Source: an uncultured Clostridia bacterium (GTDB lineage: Bacteria; Bacillota; Clostridia; Oscillospirales; Ruminococcaceae). From it: a DNA stretch of 47,129 bases. Position numbers and translations under genes: made by a program. This document shows, piece by piece, positions 17,431 through 26,773 of the stretch; within the stretch, counting starts at the first letter, position 1; every line of letters starts with the position of its first letter. The notes under the pieces are model-generated. The model saw only the letters and a list, made by a program, of their open reading frames with translations, was not told the DNA's origin and did not search any database. Where the stretch lies: assembly GCA_947166945.1 (NCBI GenBank), contig CAMVGH010000007.1:1-47129 (forward strand), given 5' to 3'.

Positions 17431-17475
17431 TGAATTATATTCACATTTTATGCATTTTATGCAGAATAATATGCA
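17431..17475 (+). promoter_or_regulatory. Candidate ArgR/AhrC operator upstream of argG
   Basis: TGAAT-TAT-ATTCA (17431-17443) resembles an ARG box with a centre one base shorter than usual. Three ATGCA repeats follow at 17450, 17459 and 17471. They lie 20-60 bases upstream of the argG -35 box. Assignment rests on position and motif similarity only. Confidence 0.4.
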
Positions 17476-17494
17476 CTTATCCGTATAAAAAAGC

Positions 17495-17522
17495 TTGACA
17501 TTGTGAATATTTGGTGTATAAT
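17495..17522 (+). promoter_or_regulatory. Sigma-A promoter for the arginine cluster
   Basis: TTGACA (17495-17500), a 16-base spacer and TATAAT (17517-17522). GAAGGAGAG precedes the argG ATG at 17566. Confidence 0.8.
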
Positions 17523-17565
17523 AATATGTATCAATATCTTTTTTTCTGAAGGAGAGTATAACAAA

Positions 17566-18789
17566 ATGGCAAACGAAATCAAAAAAGTGGTACTGGCTTA
17601 TTCGGGCGGACTCGACACATCTATTATTATCCCGTGGCTCAAAGAAACTTATCCCGGTTGTGAAGTAATATGCGTTGCGGGAAATGTAGGTCAGGATTCC
17701 GAAATAGTCGGTCTTGAAGAAAGAGCAAAGAAAACAGGCGCTTCCAAACTCTATATTGAAGATATACAGGACGAATTCGTTAATGACTTCATATTCCCGA
17801 CCCTCAAAGCCGGAGCAAAATATGAAGGATATCTGCTCGGTACATCATTTGCGCGTCCCCCTATCGCCAAGAGGATCGTTGAGATCGCAAAGAAGGAGAA
17901 CGCGGACGCTATCTGCCACGGCTGCACAGGAAAGGGCAATGATCAGGTTCGTTTTGAACTCACTATAAAGGCTCTTGCCCCGAATATGAAGATCATAGCT
18001 CCCTGGAGAATATGGGATATCAAGTCCAGAGATCAGGAGATCGACTATGCGGAGGCACATAATGTACCGATAAAGATCACAAGAGAGACCAACTACTCGA
18101 AGGACATGAACCTCTGGCACCTCTCTCACGAAGGTCTTGACCTCGAAGATCCCGCAAACGAACCTCAGTACAACAAGCCCGGCTTCCTTGAACTCGGCGT
18201 TTCCCCCGAGCAGGCTCCCGACAAGCCCACCTATGTTACGATCTCCTTTGAAAAGGGTATCCCTGTAGCGCTTGACGGTGAGAAAATGGACGGCGTAACA
18301 CTTATCAAAAAGCTCAACAAGCTCGGCGGTGAGAACGGTATCGGTCTCTTCGATGTTGTCGAGAACAGACTTGTCGGTATGAAGTCCAGAGGTGTTTATG
18401 AGACCCCCGGCGGCACTATACTCTACCATGCCCATGAAGTTCTCGAAACGATCTGCCTTGACAAGGAGACACAGCACTATAAGGCAGGACTTGCCCAGAA
18501 ATACGCAGATCTTGTATATAACGGACAGTGGTACACTCCTCTCAGAGAAGCAATGGACGCATTCGTTGACAAGACTCAGGAAACATGCACAGGCGAAGTC
18601 AAGCTCAAGCTCTACAAGGGCAATATCATCAACGCGGGCGTCACCTCTCCCTTCACACTGTACAGTGAAGATTTCGCTTCGTTCGGTGAGGACGATGTTT
18701 ACGATCAGAAGGACAGCGCAGGATTCATCAATCTGTTCGGTCTGCCGATCAAGGTAAAAGCACTGCTGGACGAAAACAGGAACAAGTAA
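17566..18789 (+). CDS. argG: Argininosuccinate synthase
   Basis: A 407-residue ligase joining citrulline and aspartate with ATP cleavage to AMP, the penultimate step of arginine synthesis. The N-type ATP pyrophosphatase loop AYSGGLDTS lies at residues 11-19. [13 protein letters not shown] and the citrulline/aspartate-binding segments are present, and the length is typical. The frame continues upstream, but ATG 17566 is supported by GAAGGAGAG and by homology beginning with [15 protein letters not shown]. First gene of the arginine cluster, followed by a strong hairpin. Codon use is more biased than in neighbouring genes, suggesting high expression. Confidence 0.97.
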   Translation: MANEIKKVVLAYSGGLDTSIIIPWLKETYPGCEVICVAGNVGQDSEIVGLEERAKKTGASKLYIEDIQDEFVNDFIFPTLKAGAKYEGYLLGTSFARPPIAKRIVEIAKKENADAICHGCTGKGNDQVRFELTIKALAPNMKIIAPWRIWDIKSRDQEIDYAEAHNVPIKITRETNYSKDMNLWHLSHEGLDLEDPANEPQYNKPGFLELGVSPEQAPDKPTYVTISFEKGIPVALDGEKMDGVTLIKKLNKLGGENGIGLFDVVENRLVGMKSRGVYETPGGTILYHAHEVLETICLDKETQHYKAGLAQKYADLVYNGQWYTPLREAMDAFVDKTQETCTGEVKLKLYKGNIINAGVTSPFTLYSEDFASFGEDDVYDQKDSAGFINLFGLPIKVKALLDENRNK

Positions 18790-18823
18790 GCTGTTGCATT
18801 AGTTCCGGAAATATGAACAACTA

Positions 18824-18867
18824 CGATATATGCGGCATAACAGCCGCATATATCGGTATTTCTTTTA
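18824..18867 (+). terminator. Hairpin terminator after argG
   Basis: A perfect 13-bp stem, CGATATATGCGGC (18824-18836) with GCCGCATATATCG (18843-18855), followed by a T-rich run. It may end or partly attenuate transcription between argG and the rest of the cluster. No separate strong promoter was seen before the next gene, so readthrough is likely. Confidence 0.65.
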
Positions 18868-18882
18868 AAGGACTGAAGTACT

Positions 18883-19587
18883 ATGGCGGATAAAACGATA
18901 AAAACCGTTGTGATCCACGGTCAGAGCCATAAAGGTTCCACATATCATATTGCACACAGTCTTGCCGAAAAGATCGGCGGTGAGATCACCGAATACTTTC
19001 TTCCGAGAGATTTCGGAGAATTCTGTGTCGGCTGTATCCAATGCTTCAATGAGAGCGAAATGAAATGTCCACATTACGAAAAGCTGAAACCTATAACCGA
19101 GGCTCTCGACAGTTCAGATGTCATTATCCTCGCAAGTCCCGTATATGTGTTTCACGCAACCGGAGCTATGAAAGCCTTTCTCGATCATTACGGATACCGC
19201 TGGATGGTCCACAGTCCCGAAGGCGCCATGTTTACAAAACAGGGCGTTTGTATCAGTACGGCAGCAGGCGCCGGTATGAAGTCTGCGATCAAGGATATGT
19301 ACGACAGCCTTTTTTTCTGGGGTGTCGCAAAGATATACAAATACGGTAATGGTGTCGCAGCCGTTGACTGGAACAGCGTAAGCGAAAAAAAGAAGCGCGC
19401 TGCCGACAAGGCTCTTTCGGCAGCAGCAAAAAAGATCACCGCACGCGTCGGCAGAGTCAGACCGGGACTTAAAACAAAAGCCGTGTTCTTCGCAATGCAT
19501 CTTATGCAACGAAAAGGATTCAACGAGCGCGACGTTAAACATTGGAAAGAAAATGGCTGGACGGGAAATGTCCGTCCGTGGAAATAA
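18883..19587 (+). CDS. Flavodoxin-fold NAD(P)H-dependent reductase
   Basis: A 234-residue flavoprotein of the NADPH-dependent FMN reductase / flavodoxin-like family. The N-terminal phosphate-binding loop HGQSHKGSTYHIA binds FMN phosphate. Two cysteines follow in FCVGCIQCF, as in iron-sulfur or redox-linked members. ILASPVYVFHATGAMKAFLDH is the second flavin-binding region. A basic C-terminal third is unusual for the family. It sits between argG and argH, but no arginine pathway role is known for such enzymes, so co-transcription is the only link. Substrate unknown. Confidence 0.8.
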   Translation: MADKTIKTVVIHGQSHKGSTYHIAHSLAEKIGGEITEYFLPRDFGEFCVGCIQCFNESEMKCPHYEKLKPITEALDSSDVIILASPVYVFHATGAMKAFLDHYGYRWMVHSPEGAMFTKQGVCISTAAGAGMKSAIKDMYDSLFFWGVAKIYKYGNGVAAVDWNSVSEKKKRAADKALSAAAKKITARVGRVRPGLKTKAVFFAMHLMQRKGFNERDVKHWKENGWTGNVRPWK

Positions 19588-19614
19588 AAATATACATATA
19601 AAGGAAGTCATGAT

Positions 19615-20985
19615 ATGGATAAAATGTGGGCAGGCAGATTCACCAAAGAAACGGACAGCGGAGTAAATGCTTTCAATTCGTCGATCTCATTTGACAGCAG
19701 AATGTACCGCAGCGATATCGCCGGCAGCATCGCGCACGCCACCATGCTCGGAGAAGCCGGCATTATCTCAAAGGACGAAAGCGCCGCGATCGTAAAAGGG
19801 CTTGAATCAATACTCGCTGATATAGAGATCGGAAAGCTTGAACCTGATATGACCGCGGAAGATATCCACATGTTCATTGAAGCGGAACTTACCAGGCGTC
19901 TTGGCAGTACCGGAAAGCGTCTGCATACCTCCCGTTCGAGAAACGATCAGGTCGCGGTGGATATACGTCTTTATCTGCGCGGAGAGATAGCAGAGATCAA
20001 AGATCTGCTCAGAAAACTGATTACTACTGTGTGTGATATCGCAGAAGTCCATGCCGACACAATAATGCCCGGATACACACATTTACAAAGAGCACAGCCC
20101 ATTACATTCGGTCATCATCTGATGGCCTATGCACAGATGTTCCTTCGTGATATCGGCAGACTTGACGATACCCTTAAAAGAATGAATGTCTGCCCTCTTG
20201 GCAGCGGCGCTCTCGCCGGAACAACATACCCCATAAACCGGCAAATGACGTCGGAACTGCTCGGTTTTTCAGAGCCTATGGCAAATTCCCTTGACGGAGT
20301 TTCGGACAGGGATTTCTGCATTGAGCTCGCAAGCGCGATCTCAATGATAATGATGCATCTTTCAAGGTTTTCCGAGGAAATAATACTATGGTGCAGCTGG
20401 GAATTCAAATTCATCGAGCTCGATGACGCTTTCGCTACCGGATCAAGCATAATGCCCCAGAAGAAAAATCCCGATGTAGCCGAACTCGTGCGCGGGAAAG
20501 CCGCAAGAGTATTCGGAGACAACATGACTCTTCTTGCTATGATGAAAGGGCTTCCCCTTGCCTACAACAAGGATATGCAGGAAGACAAGGAAGCGATCTT
20601 CGACGCTGTTGACAACGTAAAACTCTGTATCTCAACATTCACCCCTATGCTCGCAACTATGACCGTTCTTAAAGAAAATATGCGCAATGCTGCGGCAAAG
20701 GGATTCATAAACGCTACAGACTGTGCGGATTACCTTGTAAAAAAAGGCATGCCGTTCCGCGATGCGTATAAGATAACCGGCGGACTTGTGGCAAGGTGCA
20801 TAGCATTGAACACCACGCTTGAAAAGCTTCCGCTTGAAACATATAAAGAATATTCCGATCTTTTCGACGATAATGTATATGATGCAATAAATCTTGACAA
20901 CTGTGTAAAGGGCAGGCTCTCTTACGGCGGTCCCGCTCCGCAGAGCGTAACAGACCAGATCGGATATGTGCGTGAAAGACTATGA
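19615..20985 (+). CDS. argH: Argininosuccinate lyase
   Basis: A 456-residue enzyme of the fumarase/aspartase superfamily that splits argininosuccinate into arginine and fumarate. The superfamily signature GSSIMPQKKNPD (near residues 276-287) carries the catalytic serine loop. MWAGRF at the N-terminus and TSRSRNDQV are typical ArgH motifs. AAGGAAG precedes the start. Its last four bases overlap the start of a GNAT gene (ATGA), which recalls the ArgH-GNAT fusions known in some marine bacteria. Confidence 0.97.
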   Translation: MDKMWAGRFTKETDSGVNAFNSSISFDSRMYRSDIAGSIAHATMLGEAGIISKDESAAIVKGLESILADIEIGKLEPDMTAEDIHMFIEAELTRRLGSTGKRLHTSRSRNDQVAVDIRLYLRGEIAEIKDLLRKLITTVCDIAEVHADTIMPGYTHLQRAQPITFGHHLMAYAQMFLRDIGRLDDTLKRMNVCPLGSGALAGTTYPINRQMTSELLGFSEPMANSLDGVSDRDFCIELASAISMIMMHLSRFSEEIILWCSWEFKFIELDDAFATGSSIMPQKKNPDVAELVRGKAARVFGDNMTLLAMMKGLPLAYNKDMQEDKEAIFDAVDNVKLCISTFTPMLATMTVLKENMRNAAAKGFINATDCADYLVKKGMPFRDAYKITGGLVARCIALNTTLEKLPLETYKEYSDLFDDNVYDAINLDNCVKGRLSYGGPAPQSVTDQIGYVRERL

Positions 20986-21404
20986 TAACATTTGATAAAA
21001 GTATCTCTTTGGAAGAATATAACGGACTGCGCAGACTCGTTGACTGGTATGAGGTCTCCGAAAGGCAGTTCATCACAAGTATCCCGAAATCAATATTCAT
21101 AACCGTAGGCAGGGACGACGGAAAAGTGATCTCCATGGCCCGCGCTGTCGGTGACGGCGGATATCATCTGCTTGTCGTTGATGTCATAGTACATCCGGAC
21201 TATCAGGGACAGGGCATAGGCAGACAGATGATAACACAGCTGATAGACTTTGTTCATAATGACTACATAGAACCCGGAGAAACTACCATGGTGTCCCTGC
21301 TGTCCGCAAAGGACAAAGAGCCGTTCTATGAAAAATTCGGTTTCTTCCGCAGACCAAATGATGAACGCGGTTCGGGCATGAGTATGTTTTATACACAGAA
21401 ATAA
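20982..21404 (+). CDS. GNAT family N-acetyltransferase coupled to argH
   Basis: A 140-residue acetyltransferase with the acetyl-CoA loop VDVIVHPDYQGQGIGRQM and a C-terminal KEPFYEKFGF segment. It starts inside the argH stop (ATGA) and ends 17 bases before argC, so it is co-translated with arginine enzymes. A role as short N-acetylglutamate synthase is possible. However, argJ can recycle the acetyl group, and the sequence also resembles general small-molecule GNAT proteins, so this is only a hypothesis. Confidence 0.75.
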   Translation: MITFDKSISLEEYNGLRRLVDWYEVSERQFITSIPKSIFITVGRDDGKVISMARAVGDGGYHLLVVDVIVHPDYQGQGIGRQMITQLIDFVHNDYIEPGETTMVSLLSAKDKEPFYEKFGFFRRPNDERGSGMSMFYTQK

Positions 21405-21421
21405 AAAAGAAGGAAAAAGAT

Positions 21422-22366
21422 ATGACAAAAGTATTTATAGACGGACAGGAAGGTACAACCGGATTAAAAATAGTTGAGCGGCTGAACGGACGGAATGACA
21501 TCGAGCTTCTGAAAATAGACGAGGAAAAGCGTAAGGATCCGGAAGAACGCAAAAAGCTGATAAACGCGTCGGATTTCACTATTCTCTGTCTGCCTGATGT
21601 TGCTGCCATAGAAGCGGTATCGCTGGTTGAAAATCCCGATACCCGGATAATCGATGCTTCCACAGCTCACAGGGTCGATCCGGACTGGGCTTATGGATTT
21701 CCGGAGCTTTCCCCGGAACACAGAGAAAAGATACGTACTTCAAAACGCGTGGCGGTCCCCGGCTGCTACGCGAGCGGATTTATCTCAATGGCATATCCGC
21801 TTGTAAAGAACGGGATACTCCCAAAAGACTACCCTGTTTCTATACACGCGGTCTCAGGATACAGCGGAGCCGGAAAAAAAGGCATCGCACAGTACACTTC
21901 GGAAAACCGCGCCAAAGAATTTGATACGCCGCGACAGTACGCGCTTACCCAGCAGCATAAGCATCTCCCTGAAATGAAAATAATCCCCGGGCTTGAATAT
22001 GAGCCGACATTTGCTCCGTATGTGTGCGATTATTACGCGGGAATGACTGTTTCTTTGGCGCTACATACAAGATTGCTGCTGAAAAGAGTAACTCCTGCCG
22101 ATGTCCGGGAGATGTTCGCGGAACATTACAAAGACTGCAATTTCATAAAAGTCGCCGAACTCGACGGAAAAGATGTTCTGCCGGACGGCTTTATCGGTGC
22201 AAACACACTTGAAAACACGAATAACATGGAGATCATCGTAAGCGGCAACGAAATGCGTCTGCTGGTAGTTGCCCGCCTTGATAACCTCGGCAAAGGCGCA
22301 AGCGGCGCTGCGGTACAGTTCCTCAATATAATGATGGGAACAGATGAAACCACAGGTCTTAAATAA
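21422..22366 (+). CDS. argC: N-acetyl-gamma-glutamyl-phosphate reductase (short type)
   Basis: A 314-residue NADPH-dependent reductase converting N-acetylglutamyl phosphate to the semialdehyde. It is the shorter type 2 form, beginning KVFIDGQEGTTGLKI (dinucleotide-binding loop). The catalytic cysteine lies in VPGCYASGF, near residue 115, and HAVSGYSGAGKKG follows. AGAAGGA precedes the start. Third enzyme of the linear route. Confidence 0.95.
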   Translation: MTKVFIDGQEGTTGLKIVERLNGRNDIELLKIDEEKRKDPEERKKLINASDFTILCLPDVAAIEAVSLVENPDTRIIDASTAHRVDPDWAYGFPELSPEHREKIRTSKRVAVPGCYASGFISMAYPLVKNGILPKDYPVSIHAVSGYSGAGKKGIAQYTSENRAKEFDTPRQYALTQQHKHLPEMKIIPGLEYEPTFAPYVCDYYAGMTVSLALHTRLLLKRVTPADVREMFAEHYKDCNFIKVAELDGKDVLPDGFIGANTLENTNNMEIIVSGNEMRLLVVARLDNLGKGASGAAVQFLNIMMGTDETTGLK

Positions 22367-22380
22367 GAGGAGATATAAAA

Positions 22381-23730
22381 ATGGAAAATGTAATTATCGG
22401 TGAAAAGACACAGGAGCTTATAGATTCGCTCGGTATAGAACTTGTAAGTTCGGAAATAAACAACTTCGTTGACGGCGGTGTATGCGCGGCAAAAGGCTGG
22501 AAAGCAAACGGAGTACACTGCGGACTCGCCCATAAGGCACTTACCGATACGGAAGAAAAATCGCAGGCGGCAAACAATGCACTTCCTTCCGCAAATAAGA
22601 AAAATGATCTTGCAATGATAATGTCGGATAAACGTGCGGCTGCGGCAGCTGTTTACACTACAAACAAGGTAAAAGGCGCACCGCTCACCGTCACAAAGGA
22701 AAACCTCGCGGACGGATATGCACAGGGCGTTATCGTGAACTCGGTAAATGCGAATACATGCAATGCAGACGGAATTGAAAAAGCAAAAAAAATGGCTGAA
22801 CTTGCCGCAAACGCAATGGGCATTTCCCCTGCCGATATGGTAGTTGCCTCAACCGGCGTTATCGGTCAGGTCTTTCCGATCGAGCCGATCGAGAAAGGCA
22901 TTCCCGGACTATACTCGGGACTTTCCTACACCGGAAATGACGAGGCTGTGAAGGCTATAATGACCACAGACACAAAACCGAAAGAGATAGCAGTTGAGTG
23001 TGAAATAGGCGGTAAGATCTGCCGCGTCGGCGGTATGCTCAAGGGCAGCGGTATGATACACCCGAATATGGCTACAACGCTCACATTCATCACCAGTGAC
23101 GCCGCGATATCGCCGGAAATGGTGAAGAAAGCGCTGTGCGACAACGTTCAGTACACCCTTAACTGTGTAAGCGTTGACGGTGATATGTCAACCAACGATA
23201 TGTGCGTGGTCATGGCAAACGGCTGTGCAGGCAACAGCGAGATAACCGAAGAGAATGATGATTACGGCATTTTCTGCGAAGCGCTTTGGACTGTAATGGT
23301 GAACCTTGCCCGTATGATGGCACGAGACGGCGAGGGTGCAACAAAACTTATCGAGTGCAACGTCAAGGGTGCTGACAGCTTTGAGACTGCAAAAACGGCA
23401 GCAAAATCGGTAATTATGTCGAGCCTGTTCAAAGCGGCTATGTACGGCGAAGACGCAAACTGCGGACGTATAATGTGCGCTCTCGGCTATGCAGATGCAG
23501 AATACGATGTAAACAAAATAGATATTGATATAGCTTCAAAGGGCGGATATCTCAATGTATGCAGACAGGGTTCCCTGCTTGATTTCGACGAGGTCCTTGC
23601 AAAGAAGATACTTGTCGAGACCGATATCACGATAATCATAAACCTGAATCAGGGTGATAACGGCGCAATGGCTTGGGGCTGTGACCTCACTTATGATTAT
23701 GTAAAGATAAACGGCGACTACAGGAGCTGA
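22381..23730 (+). CDS. argJ: Bifunctional glutamate N-acetyltransferase / ornithine acetyltransferase
   Basis: A 449-residue protein that transfers the acetyl group from N-acetylornithine to glutamate. In bifunctional forms it also uses acetyl-CoA. The self-cleavage site lies in KGSGMIHPNMATTLTF, where the first Thr after MA (near residue 232) becomes the nucleophile at the N-terminus of the beta chain. GGVCAAKGWKANGVHCGL is typical of the start. The N-terminus carries about 30 residues before the core, a common extension in clostridial homologues. AGGAGAT precedes the ATG. Confidence 0.95.
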   Translation: MENVIIGEKTQELIDSLGIELVSSEINNFVDGGVCAAKGWKANGVHCGLAHKALTDTEEKSQAANNALPSANKKNDLAMIMSDKRAAAAAVYTTNKVKGAPLTVTKENLADGYAQGVIVNSVNANTCNADGIEKAKKMAELAANAMGISPADMVVASTGVIGQVFPIEPIEKGIPGLYSGLSYTGNDEAVKAIMTTDTKPKEIAVECEIGGKICRVGGMLKGSGMIHPNMATTLTFITSDAAISPEMVKKALCDNVQYTLNCVSVDGDMSTNDMCVVMANGCAGNSEITEENDDYGIFCEALWTVMVNLARMMARDGEGATKLIECNVKGADSFETAKTAAKSVIMSSLFKAAMYGEDANCGRIMCALGYADAEYDVNKIDIDIASKGGYLNVCRQGSLLDFDEVLAKKILVETDITIIINLNQGDNGAMAWGCDLTYDYVKINGDYRS

Positions 23731-23775
23731 GGCGGGGTATCCAATAAAATATACAAATATACAGGAGCAGAAGAA

Positions 23776-24630
23776 ATGGAAAACATCAATAACGAAATCA
23801 GAGCCGGCATTTTAAGCGATGCCCTTCCCTATATTCAGAAGTACAGCAACAAGGTGGTCGTAATAAAATACGGCGGAAACGCAATGACGAATGAAGCACT
23901 CAAAGACGCAGTCATGTCCGATATCGTGCTGCTCAGTACTATCGGCGTCAAGATAGTGCTCGTACACGGCGGCGGTCCCGAGATAAACGCAATGCTGAAG
24001 CGTGTGGGCAAAGAGAGCAGATTCGTGAACGGTCTTCGTTATACCGACGAGGAAACTGTCGAGATAGTACAGATGGTGTTATGCGGCAAGCTCAATAAGG
24101 ATCTCGTTGCAAAGCTCTATCACCACAACGGGAGCGCTATCGGTCTCTGCGGACTGGACAGTCACATGATAGAAGCAAAGCAGCTTGACCCGGAGCTCGG
24201 ACTTGTAGGTGAAATAACAAAGATCAATGCCAAGATAATAAATGATTCTCTCGATCATGGTTATATTCCGGTCATTTCTACCGTCGCAAGCGGTGAAGAC
24301 GGCGCGGTATATAACATAAATGCCGATACAGCAGCCGCAAGGATAGCAGCGGAAATGCACGCGGAAAACCTTGTTCTGCTTACGGATATCGTGGGACTGC
24401 TGAGGGATAAAGATGACGAAAGTACATTGATACCGCAGGTCGGCGTAAGTGAAGTTCCTTATCTCAAAAATCAGGGGATAATCTCCGGCGGTATGATCCC
24501 GAAAATCGACTGCTGTGTGGAGGCTGTACGACGCGGTGTCAAGCAATCGGTCATCATCGACGGAAGAATACCGCACTCTATACTTATAGAGCTTCTCACC
24601 AACAAAGGCGCAGGTACAATTATTAAGTAA
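23776..24630 (+). CDS. argB: Acetylglutamate kinase
   Basis: A 284-residue amino acid kinase that phosphorylates N-acetylglutamate. The ATP loop reads VVIKYGGNAM and the substrate loop VLVHGGGPEIN. An N-terminal helix (NNEIRAGILSDALPYIQKYS) precedes the core, as in arginine-sensitive hexameric enzymes, so feedback inhibition by arginine is likely. GGMIPKIDCC near the C-terminus is characteristic. CAGGAG precedes the start. Confidence 0.96.
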   Translation: MENINNEIRAGILSDALPYIQKYSNKVVVIKYGGNAMTNEALKDAVMSDIVLLSTIGVKIVLVHGGGPEINAMLKRVGKESRFVNGLRYTDEETVEIVQMVLCGKLNKDLVAKLYHHNGSAIGLCGLDSHMIEAKQLDPELGLVGEITKINAKIINDSLDHGYIPVISTVASGEDGAVYNINADTAAARIAAEMHAENLVLLTDIVGLLRDKDDESTLIPQVGVSEVPYLKNQGIISGGMIPKIDCCVEAVRRGVKQSVIIDGRIPHSILIELLTNKGAGTIIK

Positions 24631-24640
24631 GGAGACTTAT

Positions 24641-25807
24641 ATGGGAACGATAGAAAAATTCAATGAACACGTTATGGGTACATACGGGCGGTACCCTCTC
24701 GTAATGGAAAGCGGCAGCGGCGAAACTGCCACAGATGAAAACGGGAAAAAATATATAGATTTCGGAAGCGGTATCGGAACAAACTCACTCGGCTACTGCA
24801 ACAGTGAATGGGCTGATGCGGTTTGTGAACAGGTCAGAAAGATACAGCATACCTCGAATTACTACTATACAAAAGTACAGGCTGATTTTGCCGCAAAACT
24901 CACGGAAGTTACCGGAACAGAAAAAGTATTTTTCGGCAATTCCGGTGCGGAAGCAAACGAATGTGCCATAAAGATCGCAAGAAAGTACAGTTTCGACAAG
25001 TACGGGAAAGGCAGACAGACTATAATCACTCTCGTGAATTCATTCCACGGCAGGACTATAACCACTCTTTCGGCTACCGGACAGGACGTATTCCATAATT
25101 ACTTCTTTCCTTTCACCGAAGGTTTTGTGTTTGCCGAAGCAAACAACATTGATGATCTCAGGTCAAAGATCGACGACAGCGTATGCGCGGTCATGTTCGA
25201 GTACATTCAGGGCGAAGGCGGTGTAAACGCACTGGAACAGTCATTCGTTGACGCAATTTTTGAGATCGCCGCCGAAAAGGATATTCTTACCATATCAGAT
25301 GAAGTACAGACAGGCGTGGGAAGAACAGGAAAATTCCTTGCAGGAGATCATTTTGGTCACAAGGCAGATATCATTACTCTGGCAAAAGGTATCGCGGGCG
25401 GTCTTCCTATGGGGGCTTGTCTCACAGGCGGCAAATGCTCCGGCGTACTTACTTCCGGCACACACGGCTCAACATTCGGAGGAAACCCTGTATGCTGTGC
25501 AGGAGGGCTGAAGGTCCTTGACAAGGCCGGTGATTCCGATTTCCTTGCGGAAGTTGCCAAAAAAGGTGCGTATTTCCGTGAAAAGCTTTCAGAAATACCG
25601 GAAGTCAGCGGATTGAGCGGCATTGGACTTATGATAGGCATTTCTCTTAAAACCAAAAAAGCTGCCGATATGGCAAAGGCGGCACTTGAAAACGGACTTC
25701 TTGTGCTTACCGCAAAGGATAAGATCAGACTGTTGCCGCCGCTCACTATTACATACGGCGAAATAGACGACGGAATAAAAATACTCGCCGATATACTAAG
25801 CAAATAA
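24641..25807 (+). CDS. argD: Acetylornithine aminotransferase
   Basis: A 388-residue class III PLP-dependent aminotransferase producing N-acetylornithine from the semialdehyde and glutamate. The PLP lysine is in ITLAKGIAGGLPMGA, near residue 249. ISDEVQTGVGRTGKF holds the cofactor Asp, and FGNSGAEANECAIK the phosphate-binding loop. It begins 10 bases after argB, with AAGGAGA before the ATG. Confidence 0.96.
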   Translation: MGTIEKFNEHVMGTYGRYPLVMESGSGETATDENGKKYIDFGSGIGTNSLGYCNSEWADAVCEQVRKIQHTSNYYYTKVQADFAAKLTEVTGTEKVFFGNSGAEANECAIKIARKYSFDKYGKGRQTIITLVNSFHGRTITTLSATGQDVFHNYFFPFTEGFVFAEANNIDDLRSKIDDSVCAVMFEYIQGEGGVNALEQSFVDAIFEIAAEKDILTISDEVQTGVGRTGKFLAGDHFGHKADIITLAKGIAGGLPMGACLTGGKCSGVLTSGTHGSTFGGNPVCCAGGLKVLDKAGDSDFLAEVAKKGAYFREKLSEIPEVSGLSGIGLMIGISLKTKKAADMAKAALENGLLVLTAKDKIRLLPPLTITYGEIDDGIKILADILSK

Positions 25808-25823
25808 AGAAAGGAACTTACCA

Positions 25824-26729
25824 ATGAAACATTTACTGAAAATGCTCGATCTCAGTACCGAAGAGATCACCGAAATACTCAATCTTGCGGATCAGCTCAA
25901 ATATGAACTGAAAAACGGTATCCCCCACAAGCATCTTGAGGGAAAGACTCTGGGTATGATCTTCCAGAAATCCTCGACAAGAACGAGAGTTTCTTTCGAG
26001 ACAGGTATGTATCAGCTCGGCGGACAGCCGCTGTTCCTATCTTCCAAAGATCTCCAGATAGGCAGAGGCGAACCGGTCCAGGACACCGCGAGAGTTCTTT
26101 CAAGATATCTGAGCGGGATCATGATCAGAACTTTTGAACAGAAGGAAGTAGAAGATCTTGCAGAATACGGCTCGATCCCGATCATAAACGGGCTTACGGA
26201 TTTTGCTCACCCCTGTCAGGTCCTCGCAGACCTTATGACTATCAGAGAATACAAGAATAAGCTCGACGGGCTTAAATTCTGCTTCATAGGTGACGGAAAC
26301 AACATGGCGAACTCACTTACCGTAGGCTGTCTGAAAATGGGAATGAGCGTATCGCTCGCCTGCCCCGAGGGATATTATCCCGCTGCCGAAGTGCTTGAAT
26401 TCGCAAAAGCATACGGTGACAGGTTTGAGATAGTGAGCGATCCTGTTACCGCCGCAAAGAATGCCGATGCTGTATATACTGATGTATGGGCGTCCATGGG
26501 ACAGGAAGGTGAAGCAGAAAAGAGAAAGATCGCTTTCAGGGGATATCAGGTAAACGACGCGGTAATGAATGCCGCAAAGCCCGATGCTATCGTTCTTCAC
26601 TGTCTGCCCGCTCACAGAGAAGAAGAGATCACCGAAAAGGTATTCGAGGCTCACGCAAACGAGATCTTTGATGAAGCCGAAAACAGGCTTCATGCACAGA
26701 AAGCGGTAATGGTTCTCCTTATGAAATAA
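25824..26729 (+). CDS. argF: Ornithine carbamoyltransferase
   Basis: A 301-residue enzyme making citrulline from ornithine and carbamoyl phosphate. The carbamoyl-phosphate motif SSTRTRVSFE begins at residue 50. HPCQVLADL and HCLPAHR (near residue 260) complete the active site. AAAGGAA precedes the start. It is the last arginine gene here; carA and carB are not in the window, so carbamoyl phosphate must come from elsewhere. Confidence 0.96.
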   Translation: MKHLLKMLDLSTEEITEILNLADQLKYELKNGIPHKHLEGKTLGMIFQKSSTRTRVSFETGMYQLGGQPLFLSSKDLQIGRGEPVQDTARVLSRYLSGIMIRTFEQKEVEDLAEYGSIPIINGLTDFAHPCQVLADLMTIREYKNKLDGLKFCFIGDGNNMANSLTVGCLKMGMSVSLACPEGYYPAAEVLEFAKAYGDRFEIVSDPVTAAKNADAVYTDVWASMGQEGEAEKRKIAFRGYQVNDAVMNAAKPDAIVLHCLPAHREEEITEKVFEAHANEIFDEAENRLHAQKAVMVLLMK

Positions 26730-26773
26730 GTGAGTACCGGACGAACAGCAAATACATGATCCCGGGAGAGAAA

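Noticed and set aside
17845-18477. A 210-codon minus-strand ORF inside argG
   Set aside because: Shadow of argG caused by its codon bias; no start signals.
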